DNA of 64,000 nt, from the NCBI GenBank assembly GCA_946405135.1, contig CAMJGD010000001.1:248001-312000 (forward strand), in the 5' to 3' direction. Position 1 is the first letter of the stretch. Each line of letters begins with the position of its first letter. Shown piece after piece: positions 10,616 to 18,754 of the stretch. The position numbers were made by a program, and so were the translations under genes. This DNA is from an uncultured Clostridiaceae bacterium (lineage in GTDB: Bacteria; Bacillota; Clostridia; Clostridiales; Clostridiaceae). The notes under the pieces were generated by a model that worked only from the letters and a program-made list of their open reading frames with translations, was not told the DNA's origin and did no database searches.

Positions 10616-10651
10616 TAAAAATACCTCCACTTTTTTATATTATTTTTATAA

Positions 10652-11626
10652 TTACCACCTTATTATCGTAGCACCGCAGGTTAAGCCACCGCCAAAGCCT
10701 ACAAGCACTACATTATCCCCTTCTTTTATAGCCCCTTCTGAAACTGCTTCATGTAGAGCTATAGGTATACTTGCACAAGAAGTGTTCCCATATTTATATA
10801 AATTTATATAAAATTTATCCATATCAAGCCCTAATTTTTTACTAGCATACTCTATTATTCTATAATTAGCTTGATGTGGTATAACTTTTGAAATGTCAGA
10901 TATATTTAATTCAGCATCTTGAACCACTTTTTCTATAGCCTCTACCATAGCAGAAGTGGCAAACCTAAAAACTTCTTTCCCATCCATAGATACAAAGCTT
11001 TTTATATTTTCTTGTTTGTGTCTTACAAAAGGATTGTTTAAACCTAAAGCTTTACAGGTTAAACTATCTCCCTTATCGCCATAGGACTTTGTATATATAG
11101 ACATAATTCCTTTATTGCTTTCTTCACTTACCATTACTGCTCCAGCTCCATCTCCAAAGAGTACACAGGTATTTCTATCTTCCCAATTCACTATTTTCGA
11201 TAGTACTTCTACAGCTACAATTAATATATTTTTAGCCTTTTTACTTTTAATAAAGCTTTCTGCTATATTTAGAGCATAAAGAAATCCTGAACATGCTGCA
11301 TTTATATCAAAAGCTGAAGCATTTACAGCCCCTATATTTTTTTGCACTATACATGCACAAGAGGGTGTAAACATATCCGGTGTCAATGTGGAAACAATAA
11401 TCATATCTATTTCTTCAGCTTTCACATTTGAATTTCTAAGAACATTTAAAGCTGCTTCAGTTCCCATATCTGAAGCGTCACCTTCTATCAATATTCTTCT
11501 TTCCTTTATACCTGTTCTGCTAGTTATCCATTCATCACTAGTATCCACCATCTTTGAAAGATCTTCATTGGTTACTACAAAAGGAGGAATGTACAGTCCT
11601 GTGCCCTTAATTCCAGCTCTTATCAT
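10652..11626 (-). CDS. fabH: 3-oxoacyl-ACP synthase III
   Basis: A 324-residue initiating condensing enzyme that joins an acyl-CoA primer to malonyl-ACP. The catalytic triad is visible: cysteine C112 in INAACSGFLYAL, histidine in VIPHQANYRI and asparagine in YGNTSCASIP. Its ATG overlaps the stop of the MarR-type regulator gene in an ATGA junction, with AAGGGGG as ribosome site, so the two are translationally coupled. Confidence 0.97.
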   Translation of the reverse strand: MIRAGIKGTGLYIPPFVVTNEDLSKMVDTSDEWITSRTGIKERRILIEGDASDMGTEAALNVLRNSNVKAEEIDMIIVSTLTPDMFTPSCACIVQKNIGAVNASAFDINAACSGFLYALNIAESFIKSKKAKNILIVAVEVLSKIVNWEDRNTCVLFGDGAGAVMVSEESNKGIMSIYTKSYGDKGDSLTCKALGLNNPFVRHKQENIKSFVSMDGKEVFRFATSAMVEAIEKVVQDAELNISDISKVIPHQANYRIIEYASKKLGLDMDKFYINLYKYGNTSCASIPIALHEAVSEGAIKEGDNVVLVGFGGGLTCGATIIRW

Positions 11627-12090
11627 TTTATTTCCCCCTTATCTCTTAACTTATATTTTTCTTTAAAAAAAGTATTTAGTTTTTCTAAAGATGCTATGAG
11701 TACCTGTTCTTCATCTTCTGTTAATCCTTCAATGGTATCTTTTATCATATCAGCATGAAACTTTTCATGTACTCTATAAGCCAATTTTCCTTTTTTAGTA
11801 AGTTGTATTTGAACTACTCTTCTATCTTCTTTTATCCTTTTTCTTTCTACATAACCCTTATTTATTAACTTACTTATAGCAGTAGTAAGTGTGCCTACAG
11901 TTATATTAAGATCTGCTGCCACTTCAGACATAGTTCTTGCTTCATACATACCTATAGCTTCTATAGTATGTATTTCTGTTACAGATATATCTCTAAAAGT
12001 ACCGCTCTGAAGAGCATTCTGCTCTATCTGAAGTATGTCATTAAATAAATCTACCAATAATTCATTAAGTACATTTACACTTTTACTCAT
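11623..12090 (-). CDS. fabT: MarR-family repressor of fatty acid synthesis (FabT-like)
   Basis: A 155-residue winged-helix protein of the MarR family: the segment TMSEVAADLNITVGTLTTAISKL is the DNA-reading helix pair, and RKRIKEDRRVVQIQLTKKG is the wing. It is the first gene of the fab operon, coupled to fabH. In streptococci and related Firmicutes the MarR protein FabT occupies this place and represses the operon with acyl-ACP as co-repressor. Two TTTGA-N3-TCAAA palindromes overlap its promoter (12190-12218), which fits autoregulation. The ligand is inferred from the family, not seen. Confidence 0.88.
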   Translation of the reverse strand: MSKSVNVLNELLVDLFNDILQIEQNALQSGTFRDISVTEIHTIEAIGMYEARTMSEVAADLNITVGTLTTAISKLINKGYVERKRIKEDRRVVQIQLTKKGKLAYRVHEKFHADMIKDTIEGLTEDEEQVLIASLEKLNTFFKEKYKLRDKGEIK

Positions 12091-12189
12091 TATTCTTGCA
12101 CTCCCCTTAATTTAATAAACAATTACTCTATATATTTTACATTATGACTTAACTATATGGGGAATAAAATTATTAAACCACAAGTTTAT

Positions 12190-12246
12190 TTTGAACGTCA
12201 AATATTTTGATAGTCAAAGTATATTATATAAAAAATAAACTGTCAA
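12190..12246 (-). promoter_or_regulatory. fab operon promoter with two FabT-like operators
   Basis: On the minus strand TTGACA (12246-12241) and TATACT (12223-12218) are 17 bases apart, a near-consensus sigma-A promoter. Two palindromes of the form TTTGA-N3-TCAAA follow, at 12206-12218 and 12190-12202, their centres 16 bases apart. They cover the end of the -10 box and the expected start site, so a bound dimer would block initiation. The motif closely resembles streptococcal FabT boxes. Confidence 0.85.
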
Positions 12247-12289
12247 TACATTACACACAAAAATTGGTGTGAATTTTTTATTAATCATA

Positions 12290-12328
12290 AAATAAAGCCC
12301 TGAAATACTAATATACTTCTGGGCTTAT
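12290..12328 (-). terminator. Terminator after the PHP phosphoesterase gene
   Basis: AAGCCC (12295-12300) pairs with GGGCTT (12321-12326), the stem being extended by GAAGTA with TATTTC. The minus-strand transcript continues into TTATTTTATG. It separates the PHP gene from the fab promoter. Confidence 0.75.
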
Positions 12329-12334
12329 AAAATA

Positions 12335-13102
12335 CTACACATATTGTATATTTCTATTTTTAAAATATACCACTTTAAAATTTAAATTTTCTGCAAACTG
12401 ATAAGCTTCAAAAAAATTATTGCCTATAGCTTCTTTACTGTGAGCATCTGAACCTATGGCTATATATTTTCCTCCTATATCTTTATATCTTTTGTATATA
12501 GGATAAAGATTTTTTAATACAATTTTATTATTTAACCTTCTAGTATTAAGTTCAAGTACTATTTCATTATGAACACATTTTATTAAAATCTCATCAATTA
12601 AATCTTTATATTCCTGATAATAGATTTCACTATCGTCATAGTCTGCATATCTACATATGTAATCTATGTGACCTAGTATATCTATATAGTTATGGGAATC
12701 AATTAAATTACTTATGCTGTTAAAATATTCAGTATATACAGAATGCTTATCTCTTCCTTGGTAAGTATCTTTTTCATATATATCATAATTTCCCAGGAAA
12801 TGTAATGAACCTATTACCTGATCAAAAGGCCATTTTAATATTATTTCCCTGTTTTCCTTTTTAAATTCTTCATTGATCCCCAGTTCAATACCTAAAAGAA
12901 TTTTATCTTCTCTATAGTTTTGAAACTGATTAAAATACATTTCAGGTTCAAATCTAAATTTTTTATTTCCAGGATAATTAGTATCCATATGTTCTGTAAT
13001 AACAATCCCTATATCATCTTTATGACATATCTCCACAGCTTCTTTGATGTCCATTCTAGAATCTGTCGAAAAATTAGTGTGAGTATGTGTGTCAAACATC
13101 AT
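12335..13102 (-). CDS. PHP-domain phosphoesterase, histidinol-phosphatase-like
   Basis: A 255-residue PHP-family protein with the expected metal ligands: DTHTHTNFSTDSRMD at the N-terminus, ITEHMD near residue 38, GSHLF-type GSLHFLG near 98, GHIDYICRY near 144, and the C-terminal GSDAHS. Overall it resembles HisK/HisJ histidinol-phosphate phosphatases, but no other histidine genes are nearby, so a different phosphate ester is possible. The ATG overlaps the stop of the flavin reductase-like gene (ATGA), and GGAGG precedes it; a second ATG one codon later is equally usable. Confidence 0.85.
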   Translation of the reverse strand: MMFDTHTHTNFSTDSRMDIKEAVEICHKDDIGIVITEHMDTNYPGNKKFRFEPEMYFNQFQNYREDKILLGIELGINEEFKKENREIILKWPFDQVIGSLHFLGNYDIYEKDTYQGRDKHSVYTEYFNSISNLIDSHNYIDILGHIDYICRYADYDDSEIYYQEYKDLIDEILIKCVHNEIVLELNTRRLNNKIVLKNLYPIYKRYKDIGGKYIAIGSDAHSKEAIGNNFFEAYQFAENLNFKVVYFKNRNIQYV

Positions 13103-13605
13103 TTTTCCTCCATATAAGCTTCTACTATTTCACCATAGTATATAGTGTGATAATCCCCCTCTAAATAGGTAGAATCTTTAATATCATTTTCTAAAAATTC
13201 AGGGTTTATATCCTGCTTATAAACCACCTTACATTCGTAATATATACCACATTCATCTATTACTGGAGTACTAAGTTTTTTGCTTTCTTTAGTTTTTATT
13301 TCTGCTAATTTGTACTTATCTATGTCTTTTCCTGACTTTGAACCACATAAACTTAAAGCATTTTTCATACTACTATCTATAGGTATGCTTACCGTAAACT
13401 CCCCGCTATTTTCAATTATATCATGGGTATATCTTGATTTTCTCACCATTATAGTAAATATAGGTTTCCCCCATTCTAATCCAATACTACCCCAGTTTAT
13501 AGTCATAGTATTAACTATATCTTTATTTTTTGAAGTCAAAAAACCTCCTTGTCTATGGAAATATTTCATAGTTTTATCTAAATGTTTAATATATTCTATT
13601 GGCAT
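13099..13605 (-). CDS. Flavin reductase-like FMN-binding protein
   Basis: A 168-residue protein of the flavin reductase-like split-barrel family. It begins around a conserved GGFLTSK segment, then shows TMTINWGSIGLEWGKPIFTIMVRKSRYTHDII, a pattern typical of FMN-binding clostridial members. Substrate unknown; family members reduce free flavin, bind FMN, or serve as partner reductases. A strong GCAGGAGG site precedes the ATG. It is coupled to the PHP gene by a four-base overlap, but no functional link is evident. Confidence 0.85.
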   Translation of the reverse strand: MPIEYIKHLDKTMKYFHRQGGFLTSKNKDIVNTMTINWGSIGLEWGKPIFTIMVRKSRYTHDIIENSGEFTVSIPIDSSMKNALSLCGSKSGKDIDKYKLAEIKTKESKKLSTPVIDECGIYYECKVVYKQDINPEFLENDIKDSTYLEGDYHTIYYGEIVEAYMEEK

Positions 13606-13689
13606 AAATTAAACCTCCTGCATTAAAATAATTCTGTTGTATTTAATAATTATTATTTTCAAATATATTATATCATAAATGTTTAAAAA

Positions 13690-13722
13690 TAGAAATGCAA
13701 AGCTTTAACTCTGCATTTCTAT
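13690..13722 (-). terminator. Terminator of the ornithine cluster
   Basis: ATAGAAATGCA pairs with TGCATTTCTAT around a 12-base loop, and the minus-strand transcript runs into TTTTTAAA. The orr stop codon (TAG at 13721-13719) lies inside the stem, so this ends the seven-gene ornithine message. Confidence 0.85.
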
Positions 13723-14792
13723 TTATCTATATAATATTTTTTAACATAAGGGGAAGTCATTACTCTAAGCAAACAACCATAATCCATATTAAAATCTACT
13801 ATATCCCCCACTTCATAATTAGTTTTACAAGAACTTATATCTAGTATCAGATGATCGCTGCTCCCGCCTAAAATGTCAATATATTTATCTATAGGTTTAA
13901 GTCCATCAATTTTAATATCCTGTTTTCCTATAGCTACAATAGCCCTTTTAATAGTTCCTTTGTCCTGAAATACTGGTTTTTCCCCAAATGCATCTACACC
14001 TATGTTTCCAGAGGGCATAGATGGTTTAAATTTTATTTCAACTATTTCTCCTTTAAGTATAAAACTGTCTCCATAACATTCTGGTATGCTTTCTCCAAAA
14101 GCTGTCTCTCTTCCTAATATAATAGCTTCCCCAATCCTAAGTTGATTTATGCCTTTAGGTATTTTCCCATTTACTACAAGATGAATGCTGCTAGAATTTC
14201 CTCCTGAAACTAGAGGTATATCTAGTGCTAACTCTTGTTTTATTCTATCTTTTATTTCCACTAGTCTCCCTAGATTGCTTTCATCGGGTATAACTGCTCC
14301 ATAACAGGTTAAATTAGTACCTATACCTGCTATTTTTATATTAGGCAGCTCCATTATAGCTTTTACTGTATTAATAACATCTTTTTCTAAAATTCCTTCT
14401 CTTAAATCTCCTAGGTCTATCATAAGTATTATGCTATGAATTTTATTAAGTTTTTTTGCAGCTTTAGATAACCTTTTTATAGTGGTTAATTCTGAGTTCA
14501 AGCTTATATCAGAATATTTTACTACATCCCTAGAATGACTTTCCATGGGTATCCTAAGAAGCATCTTTCTACACTTAAGCTTATCTATCTTTTTTAGGTT
14601 TTCAATTCTTGAATCTCCTATCATCACCACACCTCCTTGAAGCATGGCATTTACTATAGGTTTTTTAGCACAATATACTTTGCTTACTCCTACTACATCA
14701 ATATCTTTTTTTCTGCATAACTCTACTATTTTTTCAGTATTATGTTTTATTTTTGATAAATTTATTTGCACACAAGGATAATCTATTTTCAT
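13719..14792 (-). CDS. orr: Ornithine racemase (PLP-dependent)
   Basis: A protein of 357 residues with the alanine-racemase N-terminal barrel fold. The PLP lysine is K38 in VVGVSKVYCAK; SGGNSSS and RIGEAIILGRE are the phosphate-binding and barrel segments. It converts L-ornithine to D-ornithine, the substrate of OraS/OraE. The start is the ATG at 14792 (MKIDYPCVQINL), nine bases after AAAGGAG; the frame stays open 32 codons further into the MutL-like gene but that stretch has no ribosome site. Last gene of the cluster, in the order known from C. sticklandii. Confidence 0.93.
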   Translation of the reverse strand: MKIDYPCVQINLSKIKHNTEKIVELCRKKDIDVVGVSKVYCAKKPIVNAMLQGGVVMIGDSRIENLKKIDKLKCRKMLLRIPMESHSRDVVKYSDISLNSELTTIKRLSKAAKKLNKIHSIILMIDLGDLREGILEKDVINTVKAIMELPNIKIAGIGTNLTCYGAVIPDESNLGRLVEIKDRIKQELALDIPLVSGGNSSSIHLVVNGKIPKGINQLRIGEAIILGRETAFGESIPECYGDSFILKGEIVEIKFKPSMPSGNIGVDAFGEKPVFQDKGTIKRAIVAIGKQDIKIDGLKPIDKYIDILGGSSDHLILDISSCKTNYEVGDIVDFNMDYGCLLRVMTSPYVKKYYIDK

Positions 14793-14806
14793 GCAGAGGC
14801 ACTCCT

Positions 14807-16147
14807 TTACACCCAATCTATATTTAAACTCTTTTTTAAAAGACTGAAAGCTGCTTTTCTGTCTTCTCTGCTTAATACACCTGCACAAGCCATAATATAC
14901 ATTCTATCTATTAGTACCTTGGAACCCTTTCTTGGAAGCATAGTCATATCTTCTTTTAAATATCTAATATTTTTAAGTATTTCTTCTCCTCCCCCAAGTC
15001 TAGTAAGAGCACCACCTGTACCAACTATATATTTAACTTTAGATAAATCTTTCCCGTAAGCTAGAAAATTTTTATTTCCACCATAAATTCTCTTTATATA
15101 TCCAACATGCCTATTAATAGCAACATTTACAGCTTTCTGGGTTAGAATTCTGCTACACATTTTTTCTATTTCATTTTCCGGAATAGGTTTAATATTGTTT
15201 TTTATAAATTCTCTAGTATATCCCTGTAGTTCTTTATCTTCTAAAACATTTATTATATTATCGCTGTTTATGTAAACTCCTAAGTCACCTTCTACAGTTC
15301 TTTTAGCTTTTGGTTCAGGACTTACCAGTATATCTAAAATTTCGCTGTCTCCTTCCGTTACAGAATGCACATCTGTAGTAGCTCCTCCTACATCAATAGT
15401 AGCTACATCCCCAATATAATCATAAAGCAGTTTAGTACCTTCCATTACAGCTCCAGGTGTAGTCATTATAGCCCCATTTACCATATCCCTTATATGATTC
15501 ATACCTGGTGCTTTAACAATATTCTTTTCGAAAGCTTCCTGTACAATCTTTCTCGCTGGCTCTATATTAAGTTCATCAATCCTTGGATAAACATTATCTA
15601 TAATGTATATTTCCTGCTCCTTAAATATATCTTTTATTTCTTCCTGATTAGCCACATTTCCGCAATATACAAAAGGTTTACCTAAATCTTCTTTACTCAA
15701 TATTTCCGCATTATATAAAGCAGTCTCTCTTTCTCCGTAGTCAGTGCCCCCTGCTATCATAATCAGATTAGGATTTATTTCTTTTATTCTTTTTATATCG
15801 CTTTTTCTCAATTTTCCTGCAGTAATCATTTTAATAATGCCACCAGCTCCAAGTGCTGCTTCTCTAGCAGCCTTCACTGTCATATCTTCTACAAGACCAT
15901 GGACAGTTATCTTAAGTCCTCCCGCTGCACTGCTGGTGGCAAGCATTTTATCCCAAAAAATACTTTCTCCCAATTGTTTTTCTATATGGTTAATAGATTT
16001 TTTTAATCCTATATTTACATCTCCTTGAGACACAGTGGTAAAATATTTTCCTTGAGCTACTACCTCTGCATTTTGGTCATTCACCTTAACTGCAGTAACC
16101 ACTGTAGTAGTACTTCCTATTTCAGCAATTATATAGTCAACTCTCAT
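14807..16147 (-). CDS. MutL/GlmL-like ATPase of the ornithine cluster
   Basis: A 446-residue protein of the glutamate mutase L family, an actin/Hsp70-type ATPase fold: the N-terminal IAEIGSTTTVVTAV and the inner TIDVGGATTDVHSV and VGTGGALTRLGGG are the nucleotide-binding loops. Related proteins next to B12 mutases are thought to reactivate the mutase by swapping damaged cobalamin. Its position between oraE and orr matches the or-4 gene of the C. sticklandii cluster. Function as OraE reactivase is inference. Confidence 0.87.
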   Translation of the reverse strand: MRVDYIIAEIGSTTTVVTAVKVNDQNAEVVAQGKYFTTVSQGDVNIGLKKSINHIEKQLGESIFWDKMLATSSAAGGLKITVHGLVEDMTVKAAREAALGAGGIIKMITAGKLRKSDIKRIKEINPNLIMIAGGTDYGERETALYNAEILSKEDLGKPFVYCGNVANQEEIKDIFKEQEIYIIDNVYPRIDELNIEPARKIVQEAFEKNIVKAPGMNHIRDMVNGAIMTTPGAVMEGTKLLYDYIGDVATIDVGGATTDVHSVTEGDSEILDILVSPEPKAKRTVEGDLGVYINSDNIINVLEDKELQGYTREFIKNNIKPIPENEIEKMCSRILTQKAVNVAINRHVGYIKRIYGGNKNFLAYGKDLSKVKYIVGTGGALTRLGGGEEILKNIRYLKEDMTMLPRKGSKVLIDRMYIMACAGVLSREDRKAAFSLLKKSLNIDWV

Positions 16148-16169
16148 AGTAATGCTCCTTTAATTTTTA

Positions 16170-16200
16170 TTTTAGGACAGAGCCTTACTCTGCCCTAAAA
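16170..16200 (-). promoter_or_regulatory. Intercistronic hairpin between oraE and the MutL-like gene
   Basis: TTTTAGG-G-CAGAG pairs with CTCTG-T-CCTAAAA around a five-base loop, directly after the oraE stop. In transcript order it is followed by TAAAAATTAAAGGAG, not a U-run, so it looks less like a terminator than an mRNA-stabilising or processing element that sets mutase subunits apart from the downstream helper genes. Confidence 0.6.
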
Positions 16201-16201
16201 G

Positions 16202-18382
16202 TCATTCTTCCATTTTACTTTGAAGTTTTTCTACTATGAATGTAGCTACATGATGGCCTTTAGAACCTCTTCCAAAGCCTGCATCCATACCATTAGCCTT
16301 AGCTATTTCATCAGTAACCTGAGTACCTCCGCATATGAGTATAAGCTTATCTCTTACCCCCTTCTCTATGCATAGCTCATTAAGCTTTCTCATATTTTTT
16401 GTATGCACATCATTATGAGTTATTATAGTACTTGCTAATATAACCTGAGCCTTGGTTTCTATAGCTGCATCTATAAGTTTTTCTACTGGACATGATGTAC
16501 CAAGATATATGCAATCTATACCATACTTTTCTATGCCTCCATGCTTTATATCTATAGTTTCCCTTAAACCTACAGAATGCTCATCTTCTCCTACAGTTGC
16601 AGCTACTACCTTCACTGGATTATTTTTTACAAATTCTTTTATAAATTCATCAGGCATAACTTTTTTAGGTTTTGGAATCTTTAGATTGGATTTATCTATA
16701 GCAAAATTAACTCTTCCCTTTATCTCCACAAGAGTACCTTCACTTTCATGAAGACGCTGCTTATGGATAACCTCTACATCTTTAAGATTCATATGCTTTC
16801 CTGCCTCTAGTGCAACTGCTTCACTAATATGCTCATCTTCAGGGAAAAATAGGGTTACAGAAACAAGTCCATCCTTTTTCCATTCTACTTCTGGTAATAT
16901 GGTACCATCATCTTTTACATCTTTCATTCTCTTTTCCACATTATCCTCTTCATCCAGTTCATCAATATACTTTATCTTTTCATGCCTGCAAAGAGTGCAT
17001 CCATCTATTGCCTGGCAGGCATGACTATATTTTGATGGCACACTATTATATCCAAAAAAACCGCACACTGGAGCAAAATAATCTTTTTCTCTTTCATAAA
17101 CTGAATCTGACGCTATACCTCCATCTATCTTTCTTGCTATACCATCTCCATTTCTTTCAGGGTATTCACCAGAATCCACAAAAAATCCTGACTGTACAGC
17201 TTTAAAATATCCGCCGCATTCAATAATCTCTTCAAGAAATAATACTGCTCTTTCTTTTAATTCTCTAACTTTTTCTCTCAAATATCCTTCTTCTTTTAGC
17301 TGCACCATATCCATAAGACCATCCATACCAATAAGAGCTTGTTTAGCTGTATTTATAGCATGAATATTGTTATAATGCCAAGGCACATTTCTCCCCTCAT
17401 CAGGAGTTATAGTGCTTTGTATATCTGCAGAAGTAAGTTTTGATATTAAGAGATTTAAAGTATGAGAAACTGTAGCTTCTCTGGTACAAGATTCAATATA
17501 TTTGGTATTCATTTGAGCTCTCATCTTATAATCTTTAAACAATTCTCTAAGAGCTACAGCGTAAGGAAGATCTATCCTTAAACAGGGTGCTGGAGATGCT
17601 GTAGGCGGAACTGTGGATAGAGCTATATTTTCTTTTTTCATACCTGCCATTTCAGAAAACTTACAGTTAATAGCATGCTGAACCATTAGTTCAGGCATTA
17701 CCTTGTAACCTTTCATGGCCGTAGCATTAGCATTATGTGCCCCATCAATCTGAAGCATATCTGCCCAAGCCATGGTTTTTTTTGCCGATGCAGCATCTAC
17801 AAAAGACCTTATCATATTTATATTTCTATATAACACATTGTATTGAGGATCCTGATGAGCACCGTTTACTCCTTCTTCTGCAAACATGACAGCTATATCA
17901 GGTCCTGCTACACCAGATACATAGGAATGAAAATTAATTGGCCTTCCCACTTCCTCTTCAATCATATCTAATGCTTTTCTTGTAGCCCTTACCTGCTTTC
18001 TAGTGATAGGAACTCCTCCTACACCTTCTGGAGTTCCTTCAATAAGCCCATCAAAGTGACTCTGCCCTGCTGTTCTTATAACCATTATATGGTCTGCTCC
18101 ATGCCAGGCTGCCATTCTCATTCTTCTAATATCATCCTCAAATCTCCCTGAAGCTATTTCTGTAGTTATAACTGACATAGGCTGGGGATCTATTCCATTA
18201 AAACTTCTTGCTGCAGGAAGAGCTTCACTTTTTAAAAGAGGTTTTGAAATTTCATTATAGTGAAACTCTCCCATATCTCCATGAAAAGGCTCTCTCCAAT
18301 GCCAGCCTCTTCTTTTTGGTTCATAGTATTGAAGATCTTTTAAAATATCTTCCACATTTATTTTTTCTTTAGGATCTAGCAT
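16202..18382 (-). CDS. oraE: D-ornithine 4,5-aminomutase, large subunit
   Basis: A 726-residue adenosylcobalamin- and PLP-dependent mutase that moves the terminal amino group of D-ornithine to give 2,4-diaminopentanoate. The C-terminal Rossmann domain carries DEHSVG (D600, H602, G605), the base-off cobalamin motif, and eleven residues after the histidine is K613 in DIKHGG, the same spacing as the PLP lysine in lysine 5,6-aminomutase and OraE. The ATG overlaps oraS by seven bases after AGGGGGAG. Length fits the family. Confidence 0.97.
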   Translation of the reverse strand: MLDPKEKINVEDILKDLQYYEPKRRGWHWREPFHGDMGEFHYNEISKPLLKSEALPAARSFNGIDPQPMSVITTEIASGRFEDDIRRMRMAAWHGADHIMVIRTAGQSHFDGLIEGTPEGVGGVPITRKQVRATRKALDMIEEEVGRPINFHSYVSGVAGPDIAVMFAEEGVNGAHQDPQYNVLYRNINMIRSFVDAASAKKTMAWADMLQIDGAHNANATAMKGYKVMPELMVQHAINCKFSEMAGMKKENIALSTVPPTASPAPCLRIDLPYAVALRELFKDYKMRAQMNTKYIESCTREATVSHTLNLLISKLTSADIQSTITPDEGRNVPWHYNNIHAINTAKQALIGMDGLMDMVQLKEEGYLREKVRELKERAVLFLEEIIECGGYFKAVQSGFFVDSGEYPERNGDGIARKIDGGIASDSVYEREKDYFAPVCGFFGYNSVPSKYSHACQAIDGCTLCRHEKIKYIDELDEEDNVEKRMKDVKDDGTILPEVEWKKDGLVSVTLFFPEDEHISEAVALEAGKHMNLKDVEVIHKQRLHESEGTLVEIKGRVNFAIDKSNLKIPKPKKVMPDEFIKEFVKNNPVKVVAATVGEDEHSVGLRETIDIKHGGIEKYGIDCIYLGTSCPVEKLIDAAIETKAQVILASTIITHNDVHTKNMRKLNELCIEKGVRDKLILICGGTQVTDEIAKANGMDAGFGRGSKGHHVATFIVEKLQSKMEE

Positions 18383-18744
18383 TTGTCTCCCCCTCTCATT
18401 TTTTTGCTTACTTTGTCCCAGCCTTCCCCTCTGGATAAAACTTCACCTGCTTCTAGATAATCAAGTCCTGCCATATCCGCATAAGTAAGTACCACATTAC
18501 CTAACCCCTTGCCCATTAGTTTCCATTTTATACCCTCTTTTACTATGCTTTCACATTGTATACTGGAAAATCCCATTCTTAAAAGTACAGAACGTTCAAT
18601 AGACGGAGATGTATGATTCTCTGCAAGTTCTACTAATGGTTTTACTATTTCTTCAGTTAGTTTCCAAAACTTTTCATAAAGTTCTTCATCTGAAAGATCT
18701 TTTAAATGTTCTCTTCTTTTCTCAAAATCATCTTCTCTTTTCAT
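18376..18744 (-). CDS. oraS: D-ornithine 4,5-aminomutase, small subunit
   Basis: A 122-residue partner of OraE. Its helical, charged sequence with SPSIERSVLLRMGFSS and GKGLGNVVLTYAD matches the small subunit family. The start is taken as the second ATG at 18744 (MKREDDFEKRRE), six bases after GGAGG; the first ATG at 18750 directly abuts that site. The end overlaps oraE, in keeping with a tight complex. Confidence 0.94.
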   Translation of the reverse strand: MKREDDFEKRREHLKDLSDEELYEKFWKLTEEIVKPLVELAENHTSPSIERSVLLRMGFSSIQCESIVKEGIKWKLMGKGLGNVVLTYADMAGLDYLEAGEVLSRGEGWDKVSKKMRGGDKC

Positions 18745-18754
18745 ATTCATCCTC

